Positions 59,501 to 63,504 of a DNA stretch of 64,000 nucleotides are shown piece after piece (the first letter of the stretch is position 1; each line of letters opens with the position of its first letter). The notes beneath the pieces are model-generated. The model was not told where the DNA came from. It ran no database searches and worked only from the letters and a program-made list of their open reading frames with translations. The stretch covers positions 257,587,863 through 257,651,862 of the forward strand of contig CP136064.1 in assembly GCA_032622095.1 (NCBI GenBank), given 5' to 3'. Position numbers and translations under genes: made by a program. This DNA comes from Siphonodentalium dalli. Its lineage: Eukaryota; Mollusca; Scaphopoda; Gadilida; Siphonodentaliidae.

Positions 59501-59949
59501 GTAATAAAACTTCAATTAAACTAGTACAGAATGGAAATATATCTTAGAAGCCAAGATATTGCATTTCACGGGTGTAGATTAAACAATTTTCTCACGACGT
59601 GACGAACCATGGTCGGCACGCCGTGTCCAATATCCCCAAATTAGACCAATATAAAGGCCTGAGGACATCTCAATATACTCCCATCATTCTGATTGATTCA
59701 TGGCCATTTTGATAATAAATCAGAATTTGTTTGTGAGCATTGAAGCAATGCGAATGAACTGAGTCAGTGCCTCCATAAATCTGATATAATTGTAGAATAA
59801 TAAAATCTTCTCACCTCCATCTCCAAAATTCTCTATCAACACCTCCACACTACCACTAACATACATAGCACAGGCAAATATGTTGGCTGCAAAAAACAGA
59901 ATGCCAATACTCCCGCCAAACTCAGGACCCAAGGCTCTGCTTATCATAT
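31252..59949 (-). CDS. SLC12A9: SLC12A9-like cation-chloride cotransporter family member, 5' exons missing
   Basis: Nine exons join in frame (59949-59815, 53103-52958, 48995-48815, 46600-46493, 44632-44521, 41231-41074, 39001-38919, 37856-37732, 32590-31252) to about 794 residues plus stop. The product resembles vertebrate SLC12A9 (CIP1) throughout: [67 protein letters not shown] and the C-terminal LVHG..PVTSTTL. SLC12A9 is a 12-helix membrane protein with a large cytoplasmic C-terminal domain. It is known to interact with NKCC1, and transport by it alone is not firmly established. Human SLC12A9 is 914 residues, so roughly 120 N-terminal residues (helices 1-2) lie beyond 64000; I found no matching exon in 59950-64000. 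Introns range from about 1.1 to 6.7 kb and are rich in MITEs and tandem arrays. No frameshift or internal stop is seen. Confidence 0.95.
32645..33024. repeat. 24-bp satellite, about 16 copies, next to the last-exon acceptor
   Basis: The unit is TACTCATTGACGAGTAGTAC plus TAAA, with a palindromic core CTACTC..GAGTAG and T/C changes between copies. Because 24 is a multiple of three, frames on both strands stay open (NEYLVLLV repeats). It ends at CATTGACGAGTAGTTTCCTT, continuing as PB4-like sequence (TTCAGATAATAAGG), so it grew from inside a PB4 MITE. It lies about 55 bases upstream of the exon acceptor on the minus strand. Confidence 0.92.
33150..33740 (+). mobile_element. Pearl-like element with three ~192-bp core units
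   Basis: ATGTTGCAAA followed by CACCAACATGTTAGGAACAA recurs at about 33157, 33350 and 33541. Each unit has AAAACTGTAGGAGGAGTTGA. A microsatellite-like GGACAGACGCACGGATGGAC stretch follows at 33650-33690. The 3' end is an imperfect hairpin GTCCTCCGACG / CGTCAGGGGAC at about 33708-33732. Confidence 0.75.
33741..34480. repeat. Dispersed repeat, copy 1
   Basis: Stretches such as GGTATATTGTCACCACAG, AACTATCAGG and ATGTACGGGTAGT occur in the same order at 43020-44215. No coding signal is found and the superfamily is unknown. The left edge coincides with the end of the pearl-like element. Confidence 0.65.
34528..34655. mobile_element. PB4 MITE fragment
   Basis: ACTAAATGGATTCTCCCAGT, then ATTGGAATGGTCTATTATTG, matches the left half of PB4. 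The terminal CCCTTT and the right half are absent. Confidence 0.65.
34737..35672 (+). mobile_element. Pearl-like element, five GGGGCATAACTC core units
   Basis: The head AACAAGAGCTACGCTGGGCG is followed by core units of about 172 bp starting at GGGGCATAACTC near 34799, 34970, 35142, 35313 and 35474. Each has CGAACTTGA, CATACCAAATTT and AAGTTATCATCCGGACAAC. After a CCAGACGGACAGACC stretch, the 3' end folds as ATACGGCCTTTTT / AAAAGGGCGTAT (35642-35672). This is the most complete copy of the family. Confidence 0.8.
35785..35955. repeat. ~46-bp tandem repeat, four copies
   Basis: The unit is GTGATCATTCACCACAATCT followed by ATATTCCAATGACCGTCAATCCTC. The last copies carry deletions (CCCAATCCTC, CACAATCCAATG). 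Confidence 0.88.
35956..36355. other. Unassigned intronic sequence
   Basis: No exon or repeat was recognised. It is part of the last intron of SLC12A9. Confidence 0.5.
37063..37453. mobile_element. PB3 piggyBac-type MITE nested in the hAT-type element
   Basis: TTAA occurs at 37059-37062 and 37454-37457. The ends are CCCTTTACTCAACA and TGTTGGGTAAAGGG. Both ~68-bp hairpins are intact with CGACC/GGTCG stems. It is very similar to 30839-31232 and 50645-51036. Confidence 0.92.
37478..37640. repeat. ~20-21-bp tandem repeat, about eight copies
   Basis: Units are TTTTGCCAAATGAGAATATT, then the variant TTTTTGCCAAATGTGAATTA. They form the right subterminal part of the hAT-type element. Confidence 0.88.
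37732..37856 (-). CDS. SLC12A9: SLC12A9 exon (helices 9-10)
   Basis: The acceptor is TTTCAG and the donor GTAAGA. The 125 bases encode [20 protein letters not shown], then [21 protein letters not shown], ending with two bases of the next Arg codon. It matches human LVLLAGKLNTLAAVVTVFYL and the following CLSLEWASAPNFRPTF. An H8 MITE begins 27 bases past the exon end. Confidence 0.95.
37860..38511. other. Intron with no recognised element
   Basis: Between SLC12A9 exons. A (GTT)7-type microsatellite lies at 38230-38251. Nothing else was identified. Confidence 0.5.
38512..38748. mobile_element. PB1 MITE, decayed, reverse orientation
   Basis: CATGATTGGAGCTTCCTGAA at the left and CACAGCTCCCATCATGAAAG at the right are PB1 internal ends. 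The terminal CCCTTT is lost at the left and mutated at the right. Both hairpins are damaged, with the second reduced to CTCCCATTGGAG. Confidence 0.75.
38919..39001 (-). CDS. SLC12A9: SLC12A9 short exon
   Basis: Only 83 bases, so it was found by splice-site and homology reading rather than by a long open frame. The acceptor is ATATTTGCAG and the donor GTGAGT. It encodes [20 protein letters not shown], then IISWVLVQ, matching human VVSRGGNPWAAVLYSWGLVQ. Phases (1 in, 0 out) fit both neighbours. Confidence 0.93.
39150..39500. repeat. Diverged ~100-bp tandem repeat, about four copies
   Basis: Repeated motifs are TCAGCAGGC, AATAGTTCGAA, GGGCGATAGTTCGC and AATTCTGGCCTC..CCAAT, in the same order with indels. 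Short minus-strand frames read SELSPG repeatedly and look like shadows of the repeat. Confidence 0.75.
39510..40820. other. Intron sequence, no supportable gene
   Basis: A 76-codon plus-strand frame (39876-40106) and a 78-codon frame (40349-40585) show no family signature. At 40350-40405 a TTTTTTGCCATTGGCAAATT stretch followed by AAGTGGCAGTGCAATCCCTG resembles the right end of the hAT-type element at 37657, so a decayed relative is likely. Confidence 0.45.
40824..41036. mobile_element. MAR foldback MITE beside a splice donor
   Basis: TA flanks, ends CAGTAATGCCCTGAGTAAT and GGGCATTACTG. The whole 213 bp is near-palindromic around GAAAGTTCTCAGTGAGAGCT. It ends 36 bases from the donor of the exon at 41074. 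Confidence 0.88.
41074..41231 (-). CDS. SLC12A9: SLC12A9 exon (helix 8 and 'LIGASRIL' motif)
   Basis: The acceptor is TGTTTTAG and the donor GTAAGT. The 158 bases encode [20 protein letters not shown], a hydrophobic stretch and [20 protein letters not shown], the family's most conserved motif. A MAR MITE begins 36 bases into the downstream intron. Confidence 0.95.
41237..41660. other. Intron sequence without recognised element
   Basis: AT-rich; no repeat family or exon seen. A short ATTCGGTATTT/AATATTGGATTCGAC stretch near 41430-41465 faintly resembles the ATTCGA-rich ends of the hAT-type element at 25300. Confidence 0.4.
41661..41910. mobile_element. H8 MITE, near-complete
   Basis: Perfect ends CAAGCCTTGAAATAG / CTATTTCAAGGCTTG and both full hairpins joined by CTTTCACCTCAG. 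Flanking sequence GCTATCAA versus CTGATCAA is an 8-bp duplication with one indel. Confidence 0.88.
42116..42637. mobile_element. PB1 MITE interrupted by a LINE fragment
   Basis: TTAA lies at 42112-42115 and 42638-42641. The ends are CCCTTTCATGATTGG and CATGGAAGGG. The first hairpin is intact. The second begins at GGCCAAT, is interrupted at about 42261, and resumes at about 42531 as CTTTTATATATGAGAGGCTC. The interruption carries coding sequence (42262-42417). Confidence 0.85.
42262..42417 (+). pseudogene. C-terminal end of a CR1/L2/jockey-like LINE ORF2
   Basis: The open frame reads [20 protein letters not shown], then [20 protein letters not shown] and stops with TGA. The 'FFS.RV...WN.LP..IV....+..FK..LD' pattern is the typical ORF2 C-terminus of CR1/L2/jockey-group retrotransposons. 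About 110 bases of 3' UTR follow, ending in TTTGATTTGATTTGA, a short-repeat tail. The copy is extremely 5'-truncated, as expected of LINEs. Confidence 0.75.
42642..43015. other. Intron sequence without recognised element
   Basis: AT-rich; nothing identified. Confidence 0.5.
43020..44215. repeat. Dispersed repeat, copy 2
   Basis: This is collinear with 33741-34480: GGCCTGCGTTGAAGCATTTT, CAGGTATATTGTCACCACAA, and at the right ATGTACGGGTAGT, GGTCATTCTTTATA and TTAGTTTATATCAA. It is longer than copy 1 by some 450 bases, mostly AT-rich. Class unknown. Confidence 0.65.
44521..44632 (-). CDS. SLC12A9: SLC12A9 exon (helix 7)
   Basis: The acceptor is GTTTGCAG and the donor GTGAGT. The 112 bases complete the Gly of NLSG and read [18 protein letters not shown], then a hydrophobic helix ending ILIGGSCDR. 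An H8 MITE ends 40 bases upstream of the acceptor. Confidence 0.95.
44673..45134. mobile_element. Long H8 element
   Basis: The left end is CAAACCTGCAAATAG and the right end ACTCAGGCTTG. Two hairpins (44705-44795 and about 45012-45105) are separated by a central region with GGGGATATAGAGAAACTAAA, as in 36364-37704. The left end lies 40 bases upstream of the acceptor of the exon at 44521-44632. Confidence 0.8.
45270..45525. mobile_element. PB1 piggyBac-type MITE
   Basis: TTAA flanks at 45266-45269 and 45526-45529. The ends are ACCTTTCATGATGGGAGC and CAGTCATGAAAGGG. Both hairpins are present with single-base damage. Confidence 0.88.
45555..45769. mobile_element. PB2 piggyBac-type MITE, full-length palindrome
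   Basis: TTAA flanks at 45551-45554 and 45770-45773. The ends are CCCTTTCAGTGCCAAGTCCG and GGCACTGAAAGGG. Arms of about 105 bases pair almost perfectly around GAGCTCTTAGAGAT, apart from a small GGCAGTT insertion near the right end. Unlike 18160-18594, it has no GCCAATGCATTCTC hairpin. Confidence 0.88.
45955..46080. mobile_element. Imperfect foldback element
   Basis: GTTTTGGTTAGAGATTATCT and TGTGATAATCACTAACCAAA are inverted arms. The inner arms GGAAGGATACCCCTTGAG / CTCTCAGGGTATCCTTCC are nearly perfect. The superfamily is unassigned. Confidence 0.65.
46101..46372. mobile_element. H8 MITE, rearranged
   Basis: The left end CAAGTCTTGAAATAG is followed by a shortened hairpin (GAGGGCGAATTT/AAATTCACCCTC), then the long-form central sequence and a partial right hairpin. 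The right terminus is missing. Confidence 0.7.
46493..46600 (-). CDS. SLC12A9: SLC12A9 exon (helix 6)
   Basis: The acceptor is TTTCAG and the donor GTAAGG. The 108 bases enter and leave in phase 1. It encodes [20 protein letters not shown], then [17 protein letters not shown], the conserved helix-6 motif of the family. Confidence 0.94.
46726..48053. repeat. ~67-bp satellite, about 20 copies, in an SLC12A9 intron
   Basis: The unit contains GTAAATGTTCATAAAATATA, AAAGTCTAAAAATATCACCA and CTAAAGGGACCCAAGGCACT. Neighbouring blocks share variants: CTCGCTATCGATAA at about 46925-47065, CTAACAGTG at 47125-47400, CTCACAGTGTG at 47525-47745. This indicates local expansions. There is no unique spacer between units. 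Confidence 0.95.
48060..48395. other. Intron sequence without recognised element
   Basis: AT-rich; nothing identified. Confidence 0.5.
48400..48658. mobile_element. PB1 piggyBac-type MITE (reverse orientation)
   Basis: TTAA flanks at 48396-48399 and 48659-48662. The ends are CCCTTTGATGACTGAAGC and GGCTCCCGTCATGAAAGGG. Its first hairpin has the loop stem TGCCC/GGGCA in place of CTCCC/GGGAG, still fully paired. Confidence 0.88.
48815..48995 (-). CDS. SLC12A9: SLC12A9 exon (helix 5 and glycosylated loop)
   Basis: The acceptor is CTATTACAG and the donor GTAAGT. The 181 bases start in phase 0. It encodes the rest of helix 5 ([15 protein letters not shown]) and an extracellular loop with three Asn-X-Ser/Thr sequons (NGT, NVT, NYT), followed by [12 protein letters not shown], the counterpart of human FNSSTLKDNL. 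Confidence 0.93.
49264..49600. mobile_element. MAR fragment joined to an H8 fragment
   Basis: About 49264-49320 is the MAR arm (ACAGCAGAATTATGGGTAAC, then GGATTTAGTCGGAAATATGG). It stops at TTGCCATGAGAGACC, where H8 central and right-hairpin sequence begins and runs to about 49590. Both outer ends are missing. Confidence 0.7.
49723..49903. mobile_element. MAR foldback MITE
   Basis: TA flanks; ends CAGTAATGCCCTAAGTAATC and GAGCATTACTG. The right arm lacks about 30 bases next to the centre (GAGAGCAACAAATCC). Confidence 0.85.
49905..50250. other. Intron sequence without recognised element
   Basis: Nothing identified. Confidence 0.5.
50256..50468. mobile_element. MAR foldback MITE, near-perfect
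   Basis: TA flanks, ends CAGTAATGCCCTTAGTAATC and GGGCATTACTG, centre GAAAGCTCTCCCCGAGAGCT. The arms are over 100 bases with few mismatches. Confidence 0.9.
50645..51036. mobile_element. PB3 piggyBac-type MITE
   Basis: TTAA flanks at 50641-50644 and 51037-51040. Ends CCCTTTACCCAACA / TGTTGGGTAAAGGG. Two hairpins are present; the second has one unpaired change (GGTCAAC). Confidence 0.92.
51041..51297. mobile_element. PB4 MITE sharing a TTAA with the preceding PB3
   Basis: The left end ACCTTTCTATACCAAATACT starts right after the TTAA at 51037-51040, and the right end TTTAGTATAGAAAGGG is followed by TTAA at 51298-51301. The middle has CTCATTGACGAGTAGTTGCC, the seed of the 24-bp satellite at 32645, and an inverted pair GTTCAGATAATAA / TTATTATCTGAAC-type around 51100. 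Confidence 0.85.
51327..51680. mobile_element. Two truncated MAR MITEs
   Basis: 51327-51492 begins with CAGTAATGCCCAAAGTAATT and folds back, but ends at TTACCCATAAT without the right terminus. About 51595-51680 is a left arm only (CCTTAACCACAGCAGAATTA ... ATCGGAAAGCTCTC). Confidence 0.8.
51681..52055. other. Intron sequence without recognised element
   Basis: Nothing identified. Confidence 0.5.
52060..52209. mobile_element. H8 right half
   Basis: GAGGCCTCAGCAGAATGATG through CTACTTCAAGGCTTG is the right hairpin and terminus. The left half is missing. Confidence 0.75.
52224..52348. mobile_element. MAR MITE, right part missing
   Basis: It starts with CAGTAATACTTCTTAACCAC after TA, passes the palindrome centre CTCGGGGAGAGCT and stops at GGCAACAAGCCA. 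Confidence 0.75.
52409..52772. repeat. 27-bp satellite, about 13 copies
   Basis: The unit is GGTCCATGTAACACGG plus AGTGACTTTAG. Variants GTGTGATTTTAG and GAGTGACTTTAG alternate in runs, indicating duplication of blocks. It lies about 190 bases downstream of the donor of the exon at 52958. Confidence 0.95.
52958..53103 (-). CDS. SLC12A9: SLC12A9 exon (helix 4 region)
   Basis: The acceptor is AATTGTAG and the donor GTAAGA. The 146 bases join the previous exon through a split Gly codon. It encodes a short loop, the helix [19 protein letters not shown], then the [10 protein letters not shown] motif corresponding to the 'GAGLYARAS' region of the human protein. A 27-bp satellite starts about 190 bases inside the following intron. 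Confidence 0.93.
53143..53253. mobile_element. PB4 and H8 end fragments near a splice acceptor
   Basis: 53143-53193 reads ATCCCTTTCTTTTATAAATG, then GATTCTCCCATTCTGTTATG, a PB4 left end. 53194-53253 is an H8 right end (CACCCTCTGGGGACCTCATT ... GCAGCCTTG). Both sit within 150 bases of the acceptor at 53104. Confidence 0.65.
53321..53712. mobile_element. H8 element, long form, damaged
   Basis: The left end TAAGCCTTGAAATAG, first hairpin, central sequence (GGTCTCAAGCTAACATTG) and a shortened right hairpin (GAGGGAGAATTTCTG/AAATTTACCCTC) ending ACCATTTCCAGG. Confidence 0.7.
53738..56540 (+). mobile_element. Pearl-like element with 15-unit satellite core
   Basis: The 5' end ACTAGCTGGGGTACCCGGCA matches the start of the element at 10425 almost base for base. 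A PB1 hairpin remnant lies at 53816-53876. The core satellite spans about 54040-56430. After it come ACGTACACACGTACACACGC, then CAACGGACGACAAAG, then a hairpin TAGCTCAAACTTTAC / GTAAAGTTGAGCTA at 56507-56538. This is a complete pearl-like layout. The right end abuts a LINE reading frame. Confidence 0.8.
54040..56430. repeat. ~163-bp satellite with an a-a-b higher-order pattern
   Basis: About 15 units share ATCCAAGATGGC, GGCCATGTTTTTT, GACCCCAAAATGACTCGTTC, CCATCTACAT and TATGATGATCAGAC. Type a has AAAGGATTTAGTCATACAAAG before the shared start; type b has AATGGATTAAATTTTGAA. Read in order, the units are a,a,b repeated, with one extra a at about 55850. Short frames with DGCWRPCF are shadows of the repeat. 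Confidence 0.9.
56541..57329 (-). pseudogene. Broken reverse-transcriptase C-terminal half of a jockey/CR1-group LINE
   Basis: 57329-57081 reads [20 protein letters not shown], with the F-A-D-D catalytic motif of non-LTR reverse transcriptases, then [14 protein letters not shown] and YLGITFSED. After a frame change, an intermediate stretch contains [10 protein letters not shown]-like sequence in another frame, and from about 56790 [14 protein letters not shown] continues to [20 protein letters not shown] near 56560, the usual ORF2 C-terminus. At least two frameshifts break it. The 5' part is missing and the 3' end is interrupted by the hairpin of the pearl-like element. Confidence 0.88.
57337..57490. 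mobile_element. PB1 MITE, left half missing
   Basis: It starts at ATACATTGGCCTAACAAATT and ends ATGGTCATGAAAGGG followed by TTAA (57491-57494). One hairpin is present (CGCCC/GGGAG stem). It abuts the 5' break of the LINE fragment. Confidence 0.75.
57626..57825. mobile_element. PB4 MITE, right end missing
   Basis: TTAA at 57622-57625, then CCCTTTTTTACTAATTGGAT, AGTGGTCTATTATTCATTTG and AAATGTTCATATAATAAGTT. Confidence 0.75.
57826..58915. other. Intron sequence with one weak palindrome
   Basis: No exon was recognised. At about 57950-58115, CCATTATGTTTATTATATAT with ACTTGCCTATG and the inverted ATAGG-poor counterpart CATGGGCAAGTATATAATAA form imperfect arms around GTGATATCTCACTAGTGGG-type sequence, probably an old foldback. 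The rest is unassigned. Confidence 0.4.
58920..59140. mobile_element. PB4 MITE (reverse orientation), left end missing
   Basis: It starts within CTCATTGATGAGTAGTTTTC, carries GGAAATGTTTAGATAATAAG, and ends GAATCCATTCAGTATAGAAAG without a clean GGG-TTAA. Confidence 0.7.
59145..59810. other. Intron sequence next to the first visible exon
   Basis: No repeat or exon was recognised; AT-rich with A-runs around 59380-59410. Confidence 0.5.
59815..59949 (-). CDS. SLC12A9: SLC12A9 exon (helix 3)
   Basis: The acceptor is TTCTCAG and the donor GTGAGA. The 135 bases enter with two bases of a codon and leave with one. It encodes [15 protein letters not shown] followed by a hydrophobic helix ([17 protein letters not shown]) and [11 protein letters not shown]. 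The ISR-LGPE-GGSIG motif is the conserved start of helix 3 in cation-chloride cotransporters. Confidence 0.95.
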
Positions 59950-59951
59950 CT

Positions 59952-60316
59952 GAGAAGAGTTAAGGTAAAATCTCTGATCATTGTTCATACAACTTTCAAC
60001 TTAGAATATAGTCATTATTTTGGTCAGATTGGTAACTGGTTTATATTATTACTTAAGAAAATCTATTTTAAAATTCTTCCTCAAAGCCAGTATGTCTAAT
60101 TCATGCACCTTTTTTGTAAACGACCACTACATTTCCAAGAAGCCTGCCTTTTTCTATAAAGCCAATGTCCAAAAAAAAAATTTGGGGGGGATATGTTGCC
60201 TCATATTTGAGATTTTAGGGCCAATTTGAGGACCACAATAGCAAACACCATGTATAAGGCCAATTTTCAAACAAAAAGTTGTGAACTATACATTAATAAA
60301 TATTATCATAGGAATA
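59952..60316. other. Upstream intron, unassigned
   Basis: No exon for helices 1-2 of SLC12A9 was found. An A-run and G-run occur at 60171-60190. Confidence 0.5.
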
Positions 60317-60320
60317 TTAA

Positions 60321-60711
60321 CCCCTTTACCCAACAAACTGGCCAAAACCGGCCAAATAAAGCTTCAACAGCCTAAAATATCTTCGGTCTGTCTCAATAGA
60401 ACCATACAAATATGGATATCATTGGAACCGGCTCCTTGACCACATTGTGATAGTTAGTTATGCCCTGTGCCAATGCATTCTCTTATATATGTGAGTTGAC
60501 CATAGGTCGCCTCGCATATATAAGAGAATGCATTGGCCTAAAAAAAATCTTTTTTTAACACTTTTTACCATTTTTTCTTACATTCTTTAACAATTTTATA
60601 ATTTTTAATGTGTTAAGCCAATGCATTCTATTATATATGCGAGGCGACCTATGGTCGACTCGCATATATAAGAGAATGCATTGGCACAGGGCCCTTCTGT
60701 TGGGTAAAGGG
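60321..60711. mobile_element. PB3 piggyBac-type MITE (reverse orientation)
   Basis: TTAA flanks at 60317-60320 and 60712-60715. The left end has an extra C (CCCCTTTACCCAACAAAC). Both hairpins are present, with minor changes (GTGAGTTGACC). Confidence 0.92.
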
Positions 60712-60928
60712 TTAATTGACCGACCTCCCAAGATCTCAAAACACTTTAATTTGACAATGTTTAATTTTCTTAAGTTTGATAACTGAACAGGTTAACATTA
60801 TATCCATAAGATTCCGCGGACCTCTTCAAGGTCAAAAATGATAGAATCAGTTTTCCAAGCTTCAACTTGAAAATTAGCCAGCCAATCAAATTGCCAACCG
60901 ATCACATAATCAGCGCCTTGGATAAGTA

Positions 60929-61141
60929 CAGTAATGGCCTGAGTAATGGACTCCTTAACCACAGCAGAATTATGGGTAACTTTTCAGGATTTACTAGGAA
61001 ATATGGCTTGTTGCCATTCATCGGAAAGGTCTCGGGGAGAGCTTTCCGATGAATGGCAACAAGCCATATTTCCAACTAAATCCTGAAAAGTTACCCATAA
61101 TTCTGCTGTGGTTAAGCAGTCGATTAATTAGGGCATTACTG
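60929..61141. mobile_element. MAR foldback MITE
   Basis: TA flanks, ends CAGTAATGGCCTGAGTAATG and GGGCATTACTG, full palindrome around GGTCTCGGGGAGAGCT. Confidence 0.88.
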
Positions 61142-61144
61142 TAT

Positions 61145-61737
61145 TTCTGGGGTTTCATACATGTATAATAAAACAGTCATTTCACAGTTGACAGATGATT
61201 TATCAACACAAGGAAATGTAGGCCAAGGTTAGTATTGACTTCCACAGGTTGACAATTCCTTTTCGCAACTATGAAACAATGTGTTTTAAACTGTTTTGTT
61301 ATATATACATGTATGAAACCCCAGATTTGATTGGCTGGCTAATTTTGAAGTTTGGACAACTCATTCTATTTTAAGCAAAAGATATCAGCGGAATCTTATG
61401 TTAACCTAAGGAGGACATAATGTTAACCTCACTGTCACTGCTCCCTATTCAAATAAAATATAAACATAACATCATTAGCATGGAATTTTGGGAGGTAAAT
61501 TTCTATTCATATAATAAGAGGAATTGTCAACCCTTGGAATAAATATTAACCATGGCCTACAGCCTCGGTCAATATAGACTTCCTTGTGTCAACCTGCAAA
61601 CAATGCGATAACTATATAATTTTGACTGACATCTACATATGTATGTGGATAATGCTGAATGAAATGATCTATATAATTCTTACATGGAGGGTTGTAGATA
61701 ATGCTTTGTGATATATGTCTACGAGATATATGACAGC
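61145..61737. other. Unassigned sequence
   Basis: An imperfect inverted relationship exists between 61146-61240 (GGGGTTTCATACATGTATAA) and 61296-61325 (TTATATATACATGTATGAAACCCC), suggesting an old foldback element. No exon was seen. Confidence 0.45.
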
Positions 61738-61802
61738 TCGGATACAGCACGGCGGGCTAGCATTACCAAATTCACCTTCTGGCCACCTCATTCTGCTTAG
61801 GC
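61738..61802. mobile_element. H8 internal fragment
   Basis: GCGGGCTAGCATTACCAAAT, then TCACCTTCTGGCCACCTCAT, is part of an H8 hairpin arm. Ends are missing. Confidence 0.6.
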
Positions 61803-62135
61803 AATGGTATTTATCGCACAACAAATTATTTTTGTGAAATGCAGCACAATACAAAAGGATTTAAAACCTTCAATAAAAAAATCTGTCTTGTCTTGGAGAA
61901 TACAAACCAATTACATGTATGTTGACAACATCATTGATGACATTAACTGTAACAGAAATGTAACAGAAAATGTCTGCACTAAATTATGAGGTACAGTCCA
62001 CATAATCAGTTTGTTCAATTAAATAAAGCAATAACCAGCAATAACGACATAAATTTCAGTATACTACAAGCTATAATCTTCAGAATGTACAACAAATATA
62101 GAACAACACAGTTGTGTGAACATGTTCATGTACAT
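61803..62135. other. Unassigned AT-rich sequence
   Basis: Nothing identified; the short frames have no signature. Confidence 0.5.
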
Positions 62136-62138
62136 GTA

Positions 62139-62296
62139 CAGTAATGACCTAAGTAATCGACCCCATAACCACATCAGAATTATGGGTGATTTTTCAGGAT
62201 TTAGTCGGAAATATGGCTTGTTGCCATTCATTGGAAAGCTCTCGGGGAGAGCTTTCCGATGAATGGCAACAAGCCATATTTCCGACTAAATCCTGA
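62139..62296. mobile_element. MAR MITE, right terminus missing
   Basis: CAGTAATGACCTAAGTAATC at the left, a complete palindrome centre, and a stop at ACTAAATCCTGAC. Confidence 0.8.
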
Positions 62297-62321
62297 CAAC
62301 AAATTCATGCAATAAGGTTAA

Positions 62322-62575
62322 ACCTTCCATGACTTGAGCTTCATAAAATTTTCGAAAACCATGTGCCTATGCATTCTCTTATATACATGTATGTGAGACT
62401 CCCATAGGGAGCCTCACATATATATGAAAATGCATTGGCCTAACAATATTTACCAAGACCCAGTGCATTATCTTAATATATATGCGAGGCTCCCTGTGGG
62501 TAACTCGCATATATAAGAGAATGCACTGGCACAGAATCTTAATGCTGCACCAGCACAGCTTCCGTCATGGACGGG
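62322..62575. mobile_element. PB1 piggyBac-type MITE (reverse orientation)
   Basis: TTAA flanks at 62318-62321 and 62576-62579. Ends ACCTTCCATGACTTGAGC and TTCCGTCATGGACGGG. The first hairpin has outer stem GTGAG/CTCAC instead of GCGAG/CTCGC, still paired. Confidence 0.85.
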
Positions 62576-62579
62576 TTAA

Positions 62580-62955
62580 CCAGTTCACACACTTGAGTCC
62601 TTCTATCTATTTACTGCATAACACATATATAATTTTATTGGCTCGGTATGACTAATAAAGTTTCTATAGCTTCAGTCATGAGTCAATATTTTCATGGTCT
62701 GAAAGTATTAATACACATTGCACTCTCAACGCGACATACATACGGAGTGAGGGTCAAATAACTGAACTTTAATTACCACTACACACTAATTATAGCAAAT
62801 AAAAAAGCGAAGCCATACAAAGCTTGGGTGAGAATAATGTTTACATATTACACCATACAAATTGCGAAATAAAAGTTAACCTATATGTCCTGAAAGACCA
62901 CAACACAAACAAACCAACCCAGACTGTGTTATGACTTCAAAGGGTTAGTCAAATG
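62580..62955. other. Unassigned sequence
   Basis: Nothing identified. Confidence 0.5.
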
Positions 62956-62960
62956 AGCTA

Positions 62961-63173
62961 CAGTAATGCTCTACTTAATCGACCTCTTAACCACAGCAGA
63001 ATTATGGGTAACTTTTCAGGATTTAGTCGGAAATATGGCTTGTTGCCATTCATCGGAAAGCTCTCCCCGAGAGCTTTCCGATGAATGGCAACAAGCCATA
63101 TTTCCGACTAAATCCTGAAAAGTTACCCATAATTCTGCTGTGGTTAAGAGGTCGATTAATTAGAGCATTACTG
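62961..63173. mobile_element. MAR foldback MITE, near-perfect
   Basis: TA flanks, ends CAGTAATGCTCTACTTAATC and AGAGCATTACTG, centre CTCTCCCCGAGAGCT. The arm changes GGTCGA/TCGACC and CTCTA/TAGAG are matched on both sides. Confidence 0.9.
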
Positions 63174-63504
63174 TATGTATGATTTAAGTGGAAATATGGA
63201 CCGTGATTATTTTGATATTTCGGTTTGATGTGGTGTGCATTACAATATATACATGCATGGATAAAATCCATAAATGTATAAGTTAGAAACCTACATACAG
63301 ATCGATAAGTTTTGAAGAGCAATGAAGGGCAGAGTTTTGGGTTGTGTACATACTACATCTGTGCATAGAGGAAATATGTTATGGGATTATGGCCAGGTTC
63401 AGTTACGGCATGTGGGATGTTTAGATATTTGGAAAAGTCACATCATTTGGCAAACATAGCTGTTAGCAAATGTAGGCCCATCATATAGCAATGCATTTAT
63501 AACA

